34,905 bases of DNA from CAZVRZ01 sp964629965 (lineage in GTDB: Bacteria > Chloroflexota > Anaerolineae > Anaerolineales > UBA4823), in the NCBI GenBank assembly GCA_964629965.1, contig CAZVRZ010000050.1, forward strand, positions 1 through 34,905. The letters run 5' to 3'. Shown in pieces: positions 1 through 7,573 of this stretch. The notes beneath the pieces were generated by a model, which ran no database searches, was not told the DNA's origin, and saw nothing but the letters and a program-made list of their open reading frames with translations. A program made the position numbers and the translations under genes. Numbering within the stretch: position 1 is the first letter of the stretch; every line of letters begins with the position of its first letter.

Positions 1-1023
1 AACCTGCCCAAAGTGCTCGAGATCACCCTGCACAACGGCCTGGACCCGCGCACTGGCAAGCAAATCGGCCTGCCAACCGGCGACCCGCTCGCTTTCCAGA
101 CCTTTGACGAACTCTTTGCCGCTTTCCACAAGCAGCTCCACTATTTCATCGATATCAAAGTACGCGGCAACAACGTCATCGAGCGCCTGTACGCCGCCCA
201 TCTCCCCGCGCCCTTCCTCTCGCTGCTGATCGATGACTGCATCGCCGCTGGCAAGGATTATCACGATGGCGGGGCGCGCTACAACACCACGTACATCCAA
301 GGCGTGGGCCTCGGCTCGATCACAGACGCACTTTCGGCCATCCAGCACCATGTGTACGCTGGCAAAACGTTCGGCCTCCAGGAGCTGCTCGCCGCGCTGC
401 AGGCGGATTTCTCGGGGCATGAACGGCTGCATCTGCGTCTGCTGAATCACACGCCACGCTACGGCAACGACGACGAGCGCGCCGATCTGCTGATGGCCCA
501 GGTCTTCGAAGCCTTTTACGAGGCGGTTCACGGGCGCAAGAACACCAAGGGCGGCGACTACCAGATCAACCTGCTGCCCACCACGGTGCATGTGTATTTC
601 GGCTCGGTCACCGGCGCCACTGCCGACGGGCGCCAGGCCGGGGAGCCGCTTTCCGAAGGCATCTCGCCAGTGCAGGGGGCCGACCGCAGCGGCCCTACCG
701 CCGTGCTGCGCTCGGCGGCGAAGATGGATCACGCTCGCACCGGAGGCACGCTGCTCAATCAAAAGTTCACTCCCCAACTGCTGGCCGGTGAAGATGGCCT
801 AGATAAACTGGTGCAGTTGGTGCGCACCTATTTCAAACTGGATGGACATCATATCCAATTCAACGTAGTCGATGCAGAAACGCTGCGCCGCGCCCGGCAG
901 CACCCAGAACAGTACCGCGACCTGATCGTGCGCGTGGCCGGCTACAGCGATTACTATTGCAACCTCAGCGAAGCTTTGCAGGAAGAGATCATCGCCCGCA
1001 CCGAACATGCAGCATTCAACTAG
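1..1023 (+). CDS. Glycyl radical enzyme, C-terminal part (PFL/hydroxyproline-dehydratase-like)
   Basis: The frame is open to the left edge, so the true start and the active-site cysteine lie outside the window; the GTG at 13 is only an internal valine codon. The C-terminus carries the glycyl radical loop RVAGYSDYY, with the radical glycine codon at 940-942, followed by LQEEIIARTEH. Upstream blocks ATADGR, GGTLLNQKFTP and DGHHIQFNVV are typical of the PFL2-type family (radical dehydratases and lyases). The GYSDY wording and RTEH ending resemble trans-4-hydroxy-L-proline dehydratase (HypD) more than pyruvate formate-lyase, but without the active-site region the substrate cannot be assigned. Such enzymes are oxygen-sensitive and need a radical-SAM activase, which is not found downstream here. 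This supports an anaerobic lifestyle. Confidence 0.9.
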   Translation, partial: NLPKVLEITLHNGLDPRTGKQIGLPTGDPLAFQTFDELFAAFHKQLHYFIDIKVRGNNVIERLYAAHLPAPFLSLLIDDCIAAGKDYHDGGARYNTTYIQGVGLGSITDALSAIQHHVYAGKTFGLQELLAALQADFSGHERLHLRLLNHTPRYGNDDERADLLMAQVFEAFYEAVHGRKNTKGGDYQINLLPTTVHVYFGSVTGATADGRQAGEPLSEGISPVQGADRSGPTAVLRSAAKMDHARTGGTLLNQKFTPQLLAGEDGLDKLVQLVRTYFKLDGHHIQFNVVDAETLRRARQHPEQYRDLIVRVAGYSDYYCNLSEALQEEIIARTEHAAFN

Positions 1024-1048
1024 GTTCGAAATCTAAGGAGACGTGCAT

Positions 1049-1918
1049 ATGTTACTGAAACGATCCATGCTCAATCCCATCCTATCACCCAACCCGCTGC
1101 AGGCCTGGGAAGCCTTGAACGTTTTCAACGCCGCAGCGATCTACCACAACGGTCTATTTCACCTGTTCTACCGAGCACAGGGCAGCGACTACATCTCCCG
1201 CATCGGTTACGCCGTCAGCCAGGATGGTTTTCATTGGTCGCGCCTGGATAAGCCCGTTTTCAGCCCGCAGACTGACTGGGAAGTGCGCGGCGTGGAAGAT
1301 CCCCGCATCACGCTCCTCGAGGACAGGCTCTACATGACCTACACGGCCTGGTCGCCTTCCGGCATCCGCGCCGCCCTGGCCGTATCCGATAACCTGATCG
1401 CTTGGGAACGCCTCGGCATCCTGCTGCCCGATGAGGACAACAAAGATGTGGCCCTCTTCCCCGCCAGGTTTGCCGGGCGTTACTGCCTGGTGCACCGGCG
1501 CGAGCCAGATATCTGGTTGGCCTATTCCAGCGATCTCAAAAGCTGGCAGGATCACCAACAGATCATGCGCCCCATCCCCGGCGGGTGGGAGCACAAAAAG
1601 ATCGGCCTGGCAGGCACGCCTACCCGTCTCGCTGAAGGCTGGTTGATGATCTACCATGCGGTGGATGCCAACAACATCTACCGCCTGGGAGCAGCCTTGC
1701 TCGATGGGCAGGATCCCGGCAAAGTCATCGCCCGCTGCCCGCAGCCCATCCTTGAGCCGGCCGAAATGTGGGAGATCAAGGGCGATGTGCCCAACGTGGT
1801 GTTTAGCTGCGGGCACATCATCAAGGACGAGAGGCTTTATGTTTACTACGGAGGCGCCGACCGCCTGATGGGCGTGGCCACCTGCACCATGGAGGCCATC
1901 CTGGCGGCATTGAGGTGA
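1049..1918 (+). CDS. GH130 family glycoside phosphorylase/hydrolase
   Basis: A 289-aa cytoplasmic protein with the five-bladed beta-propeller pattern of GH130. Visible signatures are NPIL near the N-terminus, FNAAAIYHNGLFHLFYRA, SRIGYAVSQDG, GVEDPRI around residue 90, and a C-terminal DVPNVVFSCG and YYGGAD. The family phosphorolyses or hydrolyses beta-1,2- or beta-1,4-mannosides; Asp in the GVEDPR block is the usual proton donor. The exact linkage cannot be read from this sequence. The ATG at 1049 is chosen over the in-frame GTG at 1043 because AAGGAG (1035-1040) lies 8 nt before it. It follows the glycyl radical gene by 25 bp and may be cotranscribed. It converges on cysE with only 14 bp between stops and no visible terminator. 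Confidence 0.9.
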   Translation: MLLKRSMLNPILSPNPLQAWEALNVFNAAAIYHNGLFHLFYRAQGSDYISRIGYAVSQDGFHWSRLDKPVFSPQTDWEVRGVEDPRITLLEDRLYMTYTAWSPSGIRAALAVSDNLIAWERLGILLPDEDNKDVALFPARFAGRYCLVHRREPDIWLAYSSDLKSWQDHQQIMRPIPGGWEHKKIGLAGTPTRLAEGWLMIYHAVDANNIYRLGAALLDGQDPGKVIARCPQPILEPAEMWEIKGDVPNVVFSCGHIIKDERLYVYYGGADRLMGVATCTMEAILAALR

Positions 1919-1932
1919 GAGCAGGCAGGACT

Positions 1933-2694
1933 TCAGATCGAAAAATCATCACCCCGCCAGGCGCCGTCTTCGGGCGTGTGAGGGTGAGGCGGCGAGTCTT
2001 CATGACAATTCAAGCGCGCTTCGATCGCTTCCATACGCTCCATCAGGCTAGCAACCGTTTGCCCGATCGCATCCGGCAGGGTGGTGTGGTTCAGATCGGG
2101 TGCGTCGCTTTTTTGATGCGGCCTACTGCGCACCACCACCTGTCCCGGAACCCCGACAACAACAGAATTGGGCGGCACTTCTTTGACTACCACCGCGTTG
2201 GCGCCGATGCGGCTGTCGTTGCCCACCAGGATCGCTCCTAACACCTTGGCGCCGGCGCCGATCACCACCCGGTCACCGATGGTGGGATGGCGTTTACCCT
2301 TGGCCAGGCTGGTGCCGCCCAGGGTCACCCCGTGGTACAGCGTCACCTCTTCCCCGATCTCAGCGGTCTCGCCAATCACCACCCCCATGCCGTGATCGAT
2401 GAAAAAACCTGCGCCAATGGTCGCACCGGGATGGATCTCGATGCCAGTCAGGTTGCGGGTAACCTGCGAAATGCCGCGACCCAGCAGTTTGATGCCGCGC
2501 TGCCAGAACCAATGGGCAAGGCGGTATCCCCACAGGGCATGCAGCCCCGGGTACCATAAGATCACCTCCAGCGTGCTGCGCGCCGCCGGGTCGCGGTCGA
2601 AAACGGAATGAATGTCACGCTGCAGGACTCCCCACCAGGAGAGGCGAGGCTTGCGCGGTTCGCTCGATATCGATTGACTTAATTCTCGGTTCAT
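1933..2694 (-). CDS. cysE: Serine O-acetyltransferase
   Basis: Makes O-acetylserine from serine and acetyl-CoA, the first step of cysteine synthesis. The 253-aa protein has the N-terminal helical SAT region (LQRDIHSVFDRDPAA) and a left-handed beta-helix of hexapeptide repeats with the signature FIDHGMGVVIGETAEIG, YHGVTLGG and GKRHPTIGD. It has the short architecture seen in Bacillus-like CysE enzymes. After the helix comes a less conserved charged tail of about 60 residues ending HPHTPEDGAW. The ATG at 2694 is preferred to the in-frame GTG at 2709 because AAGGGA lies just upstream of the ATG. It is second in a two-gene operon, 33 bp after cysK, and the pairing of substrate-maker with substrate-user supports both calls. 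Confidence 0.95.
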   Translation of the reverse strand: MNRELSQSISSEPRKPRLSWWGVLQRDIHSVFDRDPAARSTLEVILWYPGLHALWGYRLAHWFWQRGIKLLGRGISQVTRNLTGIEIHPGATIGAGFFIDHGMGVVIGETAEIGEEVTLYHGVTLGGTSLAKGKRHPTIGDRVVIGAGAKVLGAILVGNDSRIGANAVVVKEVPPNSVVVGVPGQVVVRSRPHQKSDAPDLNHTTLPDAIGQTVASLMERMEAIEARLNCHEDSPPHPHTPEDGAWRGDDFSI

Positions 2695-2727
2695 AATGTC
2701 CCTTCCCACATAAAACGATTGATCAAC

Positions 2728-3660
2728 TCAGTCGGCCAGGTTAGCATACAGCGCGGTAGAAAGATAGCGCTCACCGAACGAGGGAATGATGACCACCACC
2801 AGCTTGCCGGCGTTTTCCGGCCGCCGGGCGACCTGCAGCGCAGCCCAGGTGGCTGCTCCAGATGAAATGCCGACCAGCAGCCCTTCTTCGCGCGCCATGC
2901 GGCGGGCCGTATCGAAAGCCTCTTCACCCTTGACACGCACGATCTCATCGTAGACCTTGGTGTTCAACACCAGCGGCGTAAAACCGGCACCGATCCCCTG
3001 GATGGGATGGGCGCCTTTTTGCCCGCCGGACAACACCGGCGATGCATCTGGCTCAACGGCGATCACCTGCAGAGAAGGCTTGTGGCTTTTCAACACCTCG
3101 CCCGTGCCGGTAATCGTGCCGCCCGTCCCCACCCCGGCCACCAGGATATCAACCTGGCCGTCGGTATCGCGCCAGATCTCTTCAGCGGTGGTGCGGCGGT
3201 GGACCTCTGGATTGGCAGGGTTCTCGAACTGCTGCGGGATGAAGTAGCGCGCGTCGGCGGCAGCCATCTCTTCGGCCTTACGAATAGCGCCGGCCATGCC
3301 TTCGCTGCCCGGCGTCAGGATCAATTCTGCACCGTAGGCGCGCAGCAGGATGCGCCGTTCTTTGCTCATCGTGTCGGGCATGATCAAGGCGCACCGGTAG
3401 CCCCGCGCCGCACAGACCATTGCCAGGGCAATGCCGGTATTGCCGCTGGTCGGCTCCAAAATGATCGTGTCCGACCCGATCTTGCCGTCCTGCTCAGCCG
3501 CCTCGATCATTGCTGCGCCGATGCGATCCTTGACGCTGTGGGCCGGGTTAAAAAATTCCAGCTTGGCCGCCACCTGGGCCAGGCTGCCTTCCGTGATCCG
3601 ATTCAGGCGCACCAGCGGGGTGTTGCCGATCAATTCAGTTACGTTCTGTGCTATTTTCAT
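2728..3660 (-). CDS. cysK: Cysteine synthase A (O-acetylserine sulfhydrylase)
   Basis: A PLP enzyme that joins O-acetylserine and sulfide to give cysteine. The 310-aa sequence has IGNTPLVRLN, the PLP lysine in NPAHSVKDR (K44), the substrate loop TSGNTG (residues 71-76), and the phosphate-binding GTGGTITGTG. Length is normal for the family. The start is ATG at 3660, since GGAG sits 8 nt before it and the longer frame back to 3708 encodes only non-conserved residues. It is the first gene of cysK-cysE and is transcribed from the strong promoter at 3915-3943 through a leader of about 245 nt. The leader is unusually long and structured, suggesting post-initiation control. A cystathionine beta-synthase-like role cannot be excluded but adjacency to cysE favours CysK. 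Confidence 0.96.
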   Translation of the reverse strand: MKIAQNVTELIGNTPLVRLNRITEGSLAQVAAKLEFFNPAHSVKDRIGAAMIEAAEQDGKIGSDTIILEPTSGNTGIALAMVCAARGYRCALIMPDTMSKERRILLRAYGAELILTPGSEGMAGAIRKAEEMAAADARYFIPQQFENPANPEVHRRTTAEEIWRDTDGQVDILVAGVGTGGTITGTGEVLKSHKPSLQVIAVEPDASPVLSGGQKGAHPIQGIGAGFTPLVLNTKVYDEIVRVKGEEAFDTARRMAREEGLLVGISSGAATWAALQVARRPENAGKLVVVIIPSFGERYLSTALYANLAD

Positions 3661-3908
3661 TTTATACTCCAAATTCTTTAATAATCTTAACGCACAACGA
3701 CCAACCACCAGGCCATGTTCGCTTAAACAAAAAGCGACAAACAGGCTGCTTGCTTCCAGAGGAAGTGCGGGCTATCTGTCAGTCGCCGATTGGTAGTTGG
3801 TCGCTAGAAAACCAGGTGTGTCCGTCAACCAGGCAGGCTCACAGCGCCCGCCTCAGACACAAGCAAGTTCGCACTCGCATAACCCAGGTTTTCGAATGAA
3901 TTTCCATG
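3661..3908 (-). promoter_or_regulatory. Long structured 5' leader of cysK-cysE
   Basis: Between the predicted transcription start and cysK the RNA (- strand) can form two domains. The promoter-proximal one (about 3806-3896) is closed by GAAAACC/GGTTTTC with an inner TGTGTC/GACACA pairing. The second (3698-3803) is closed by a 13-bp stem made by 3698-3710 and 3791-3803 (one G-U pair) and contains two hairpins: TCGCTT/AAGCGA (3719-3737) and CTTCC/GGAAG with a 3-nt loop (3753-3765). I do not recognise a T-box, SAM riboswitch or other named class, and no long U-run follows. It could be a cis-regulatory RNA or an intergenic repeat pair. Confidence 0.45.
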
Positions 3909-3914
3909 AGCCCT

Positions 3915-3943
3915 ATTCTATAATTATCTACCAAAATTGTCAA
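3915..3943 (-). promoter_or_regulatory. sigma70/sigmaA-type promoter of cysK-cysE
   Basis: Reading the - strand, TTGACA (3943-3938) and TAGAAT (3920-3915) are separated by exactly 17 nt of AT-rich sequence. This is the best match to a vegetative promoter in the window. It begins only 15 bp after the EamA stop codon, so the cys operon starts independently of the fabF-EamA transcript. Confidence 0.85.
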
Positions 3944-3957
3944 GATTTATTGACCAG

Positions 3958-4845
3958 TCATTTTACCCGGTTCACCAACCACACCCCCGCCAGGATCAAC
4001 CCGCCGCCGGCCAGGGAGACCACCAGCAGCGGCTCTGACAAGACCAGCGCCGCTACGATCACGGTGACGAAGGGCTCCATATATACGAACGCTCCAGCCT
4101 GGGCGACCGGCAGCGCTTGCAGCGCGTCATACCAAAAGACGTACGACAGGCCCGAACCAAAGACTCCCAGTACCAGAACGGCGATCCAGCCGGGCAAAGG
4201 CAGGCTGCCGATCTCTCTTACCCCGGCATTGGCCACAAACAGCACACTGGTAAACAGCCAGCCAAAGAGCATCACGTAAAACATCATCAGCGAAGAAGGA
4301 AAGCGCTTTAAGCCGCTGCGAGAAAGGATCGAAAAGACAGCCCAATTGGGTGCACTAATCAAGATCAGGATGTCGCCCACCGAACCAAAACGGCCGCTCG
4401 ACAACGCCCGCAGGTCGCCTTTGCTGACCACCAGCAGCACGCCCAGGGCAGCCAAAACGACTCCCGCCATCTGCCAACGGTCAAGTTTCTCCTTGAGGAA
4501 CAGCCAGCCGAACAAAGCCATGAAGATCGGCGTAGTTGCCACGATCCAGGAAGTAGTGGTGGCCTGCGAAGTGAGCAGGCCGGTCGATTGCAGCCATTGG
4601 TGAAAGGTGATACCGATAAATCCCACCAGGGCAAAGTAACCGGCATCTTTCCAGGTCGGCAGGCGAAATTGTTTCCTGGCCAGCGTCGCCCCGCCCAAGA
4701 TCGCCACGCCCATGGCAAAACGCAGCCATACCACCGTGTTGGGAGATACATAGCTGATCGCTACCTTGGTAGCCACGAACGTTGCACCCCAGATGACGAC
4801 CGCGCAGATTGCCTCGATGATTGCAATGATCCGCTGTCGGTTCAT
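3958..4845 (-). CDS. EamA/DMT-superfamily transporter (10-TM)
   Basis: A 295-aa integral membrane protein made of two EamA repeats of five hydrophobic segments each. The first repeat starts with AICAVVIWGATFVATKVAIS and ends near residue 142 (VVLAALGVLLVVSKGD). The second runs from about residue 157 to the end and includes SYVFWYDALQ and VAQAGAFVYMEPF, typical of the family. Members export amino acids or metabolites such as threonine, cysteine pathway intermediates or purines; the substrate cannot be told from sequence. Its ATG overlaps the fabF stop by 4 bp (ATGA), implying translational coupling to fabF. The neighbouring cys operon would fit export of cysteine-pathway compounds, but that is only proximity. 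Confidence 0.9.
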   Translation of the reverse strand: MNRQRIIAIIEAICAVVIWGATFVATKVAISYVSPNTVVWLRFAMGVAILGGATLARKQFRLPTWKDAGYFALVGFIGITFHQWLQSTGLLTSQATTTSWIVATTPIFMALFGWLFLKEKLDRWQMAGVVLAALGVLLVVSKGDLRALSSGRFGSVGDILILISAPNWAVFSILSRSGLKRFPSSLMMFYVMLFGWLFTSVLFVANAGVREIGSLPLPGWIAVLVLGVFGSGLSYVFWYDALQALPVAQAGAFVYMEPFVTVIVAALVLSEPLLVVSLAGGGLILAGVWLVNRVK

Positions 4846-6122
4846 CCTCGCTCATTCCAATCCATCGACCCAGCGCAAGCGCGGAAAACCAGGGTGATAT
4901 TGTGGCCGCCAAAACCGAACGAGTTGGATAAGGCTACCGCCGGTGCGATGACCGGCAGCACACGCGCCGTCTTGGGAATGTAATCCAGGTCGCAGGCCGG
5001 ATCGGGCTCATCCAGGTTGATCGTGGGCGGGATCATGCCCCTGCGCAGCGCCTGGATGCAAATCACCGCTTCCAATGCGCCCGCTCCGCCTAATAAATGC
5101 CCGGTCATGGATTTGGTCGAACTGATCTGAACCTGCCCGGCATACGCACCCAGGGCCTGCCGCAGGGCGCGCGTCTCGGCTGGGTCGCCCGAGGGAGTGG
5201 CAGTTCCATGGGCATTGATGTATGAGACATCTTGCGGCTGCAGATGGGCGCGCTCCAGCGCCAGCGATATACAATGCCCAGCGCCCACACCTTCAGCATC
5301 GGGGGAGGTCATGTGCACGGCGTCTGAAGTGGCAGCGTAAGATACCAGCTCGGCCAACGGTTCTGCGCCGCGCCGCAAGGCAAAACCCAATTCTTCCAGC
5401 ACCAGCACTGCCCCGCCTTCGGCCATCACAAACCCGTCGCGCTGGCGGTCGAAAGGCCGCGAAGCCGCGGCCGGGTCTGCGTTACGGTGAGAGAGCGCCC
5501 GCATGCGGTCAAATGCGGCGATGCCGATGGGGGTAATGGAGGCTTCTACCCCGCCGGCAAACATAGCCGCAGCCTGCCCACTGCAGATGGTATCGTAGGC
5601 CCGCCCAATGGCATCGGCGCCGGTCGCACAGGCAGAAGCCACTCCCAGGTTCGGGCCGCGGGCGCCGGTACGCAAGGCAACCTGCACTGCCGGCACATCC
5701 ACCGTAATCGAAGGAATCAAAAAGGGACTCACCCGGCGCGGGCCCTTCTCGCGCAGCACATCCAGCTCGGTTGTGTAGGTTTGGATGCCGCCCACCCCCG
5801 AGCCGAGGATGGCGCCGATCGCATAAGGATCATGCGCTTGGACAACCAGCCTGGATTGGACCAGGGCCTGCTCGAGGGCGGCCAGGGCGAACTGGGTAAA
5901 GCGGTCGGCGCGGCGGGCTTCCTTAGCAGGCAGATAGTCGAGCGGGTCAAAGCCGTGCGCTTCCCCTGCGATCTGCACATCAAAGTCGCGGCTGTCGAAC
6001 AACGTAATCGGGTGAATACCAGGCTTGCCTTCCACCAGATTATTCCACATGGTGGGTATATCCAACCCCACCGGAGAGATCACACCCATCCCGGTGATCA
6101 CTACTCTTCTACCATGTATCAA
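4842..6122 (-). CDS. fabF: 3-oxoacyl-ACP synthase II (KAS II)
   Basis: Elongates acyl-ACP by decarboxylative condensation with malonyl-ACP in fatty acid synthesis. The protein starts RRVVITGMGVISPVG and has the full thiolase-fold catalytic set: Cys165 in ASACATG, His305 in NAHGTATP and His342 in MTGHLLGGAGA, plus Lys337. The C-terminus has the NSFGFGGHN loop. Length (426 aa) and spacing match FabF. No ATG or GTG fits; TTG at 6122 is preferred because AGGA stands 7 nt before it, while the TTG at 6182 would add about 20 non-conserved residues and overlap the -10 box. It is not in a fab cluster: its partner gene is an EamA transporter. Confidence 0.93.
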   Translation of the reverse strand: MIHGRRVVITGMGVISPVGLDIPTMWNNLVEGKPGIHPITLFDSRDFDVQIAGEAHGFDPLDYLPAKEARRADRFTQFALAALEQALVQSRLVVQAHDPYAIGAILGSGVGGIQTYTTELDVLREKGPRRVSPFLIPSITVDVPAVQVALRTGARGPNLGVASACATGADAIGRAYDTICSGQAAAMFAGGVEASITPIGIAAFDRMRALSHRNADPAAASRPFDRQRDGFVMAEGGAVLVLEELGFALRRGAEPLAELVSYAATSDAVHMTSPDAEGVGAGHCISLALERAHLQPQDVSYINAHGTATPSGDPAETRALRQALGAYAGQVQISSTKSMTGHLLGGAGALEAVICIQALRRGMIPPTINLDEPDPACDLDYIPKTARVLPVIAPAVALSNSFGFGGHNITLVFRACAGSMDWNERG

Positions 6123-6181
6123 TTGGAGTTCCTCACTCTCTACGGGCGCCGTAATCAAACTTCGCCCGCACAATGCCGCCA

Positions 6182-6187
6182 ATTATA
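6182..6187 (-). promoter_or_regulatory. -10 box for fabF
   Basis: A perfect TATAAT on the - strand, 60 bp upstream of the TTG start chosen for fabF. The -35 position at 17-nt spacing reads CGATTC, a poor match, so the promoter is only partly supported. It lies back-to-back with the yprB-like gene's -10 box. Confidence 0.45.
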
Positions 6188-6212
6188 CTGCCAAAGAGAA
6201 ATTCGAATCGAG

Positions 6213-6218
6213 TAAAAT
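6213..6218 (+). promoter_or_regulatory. -10 box placed for a leaderless transcript
   Basis: TAAAAT ends 7 nt before the ATG at 6226, so transcription would start at or next to the A of the start codon. No Shine-Dalgarno sequence is present. The -35 region is weak. Confidence 0.4.
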
Positions 6219-6225
6219 AGAACCC

Positions 6226-7506
6226 ATGCCTTCTCTTTCTGAACGCTTGAAATCAATGGGCATCCACGTGGGCGCCAAGAATATGGCTCCCCCTTTCAAC
6301 AGGGGAGATCAAGGGGAGATGCATCCCGCCTCCACAAGCGGAGATCGAGCAGGGATTGAATCGGTTGTCCCCGGGCGCCTGGTGGATACCGCCAGCGGTG
6401 CCGCCTACCTGGTTGAGACATTTTATCCGGCCGATTACCACCACGGCGCTCAGGAGCTGTCGCTGACGGCTTCACGGCAGGTGCTGTCTCGCTGGGCCGG
6501 AGAAGCCGGGGTGCGAGACTGCCTGCCGGATGGACTGGTTTTCTTGGATACCGAAACGACTGGCCTGGCAGGTGGCGCGGGTACATACGCCTTCCTGGTC
6601 GGCGCCGGGCGCTTTGATGCCAATGGTTTCACCCTGGCGCAGTTCTTCATGCGCGATCCCACAGAAGAGCCAGCCCTGCTGCAGGCGCTAGAATCCTTCC
6701 TGGCATCCTGCCAGGCCTTGGTCACCTTCAATGGGAAATCCTTCGATGTGCCGCTGCTGAACACGCGCTACACGCTGCAGGGCTGGCCCTCCCCGCTCAA
6801 GAACGTAGCGCAAGTAGACTTGCTGCACCTGGCCCGTCGCCTGTGGCGCGACAGGCTGCCCAGCCGCACGCTCGGCAGCCTGGAAGCGCAGATCTTGGGC
6901 TTGCACCGCTCCGGCGAGGATACGCCCGGCTGGATGATCCCCCAGATGTATTTTGACTACCTGCGCAGCGGCGACGCCGGCCCAATGAAGAATGTTATTT
7001 ATCACAACGCCATGGATGTGCTCTCGCTGGCCTCGCTGCTCAACCATACCACCCAAATGCTGGAAAACCCAACAGAAGTGAACAACGCCCTGGAATTGGC
7101 GGCGCTGGCGCGCCTGTTCGAAGACCTGGATGACGAAGACCGGGCAATCCAGCTCTACCAACAGAGCCTGGCAGGCAACCAGCCAGAAGCGAACTACTGG
7201 GATACGCTCGAACGCCTGTCATTTTTACACAAGCGCCGGGGAGAGATCGAGCAAGCCAGCCGGCTGTGGCATCAAGCCGCCCGACAGGAACTTATCTATG
7301 CGCACGTCGAGCTGGCTAAAGGTTACGAGCATATCCTGCAGGACGATGCCCTGGCGCTGCAGTGGACCAACGCCGCCCTGGAAATCGTGCGGCGCCCGTC
7401 CTACCCCGTCTACGAGCGCGCCCAATGGCTGCCCGAACTTGAACACCGCCAGCAACGCTTGCTCAGAAGGCTGGCGCCTTACGATGATCCGCCCAGTAGA
7501 AATTGA
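6226..7506 (+). CDS. YprB-like ribonuclease H-like 3'-5' exonuclease with TPR-like tail
   Basis: A 426-aa protein of the YprB family. The DEDD-type exonuclease fold shows the first metal motif FLDTETTG (D108, E110), a middle VTFNGKSFDVPLLNTRY, and the C-terminal YHNAMDVLSL aspartate. Residues from about 300 on (ALARLFEDLDDEDRAIQLY and following) look like TPR helical repeats, as in other YprB proteins. It presumably acts on single-stranded DNA or RNA ends in the cytoplasm; the substrate is not established here. The ATG at 6226 is chosen because the conserved part follows and a -10 box is correctly placed for a leaderless message. Residues about 21-43 are encoded by inverted-repeat sequence and look inserted before the conserved IESVVPGR. 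Confidence 0.88.
   Translation: MPSLSERLKSMGIHVGAKNMAPPFNRGDQGEMHPASTSGDRAGIESVVPGRLVDTASGAAYLVETFYPADYHHGAQELSLTASRQVLSRWAGEAGVRDCLPDGLVFLDTETTGLAGGAGTYAFLVGAGRFDANGFTLAQFFMRDPTEEPALLQALESFLASCQALVTFNGKSFDVPLLNTRYTLQGWPSPLKNVAQVDLLHLARRLWRDRLPSRTLGSLEAQILGLHRSGEDTPGWMIPQMYFDYLRSGDAGPMKNVIYHNAMDVLSLASLLNHTTQMLENPTEVNNALELAALARLFEDLDDEDRAIQLYQQSLAGNQPEANYWDTLERLSFLHKRRGEIEQASRLWHQAARQELIYAHVELAKGYEHILQDDALALQWTNAALEIVRRPSYPVYERAQWLPELEHRQQRLLRRLAPYDDPPSRN
6287..6343. repeat. Inverted-repeat insert in the 5' end of the YprB-like gene
   Basis: CTCCCC at 6287-6292 can pair with GGGGAG at 6302-6307 or again at 6313-6318. A second small hairpin uses CCGC (6326-6329) and GCGG (6338-6341). The segment stays in frame and encodes a Pro/Gly/Asp-rich stretch that interrupts the expected N-terminal domain. 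It belongs to a different sequence type from the TACC-loop elements. Confidence 0.45.
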
Positions 7507-7531
7507 TCGCCGAATTGCTCAAAAATAGATT
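7503..7531 (+). promoter_or_regulatory. Possible promoter of the long + strand operon
   Basis: TTGATC (7503-7508) and TAGATT (7526-7531) are spaced by 17 nt, each matching the consensus at four of six positions. It starts at the end of the YprB-like gene and lies 43 bp before the ATG at 7574. Confidence 0.45.
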
Positions 7532-7573
7532 ATCATTAACCAAGGTTATTGGAGCTAAGCTCAGGAGTTATCC

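Noticed and set aside
1154..1816. Long - strand frame opposite the GH130 gene
   Set aside because: It is the antisense shadow of a well-supported gene and has no family signature.
3661..3908. T-box or SAM riboswitch for the cys operon
   Set aside because: No T-box core word or SAM-I signature is visible; kept only as an unclassified structured leader.
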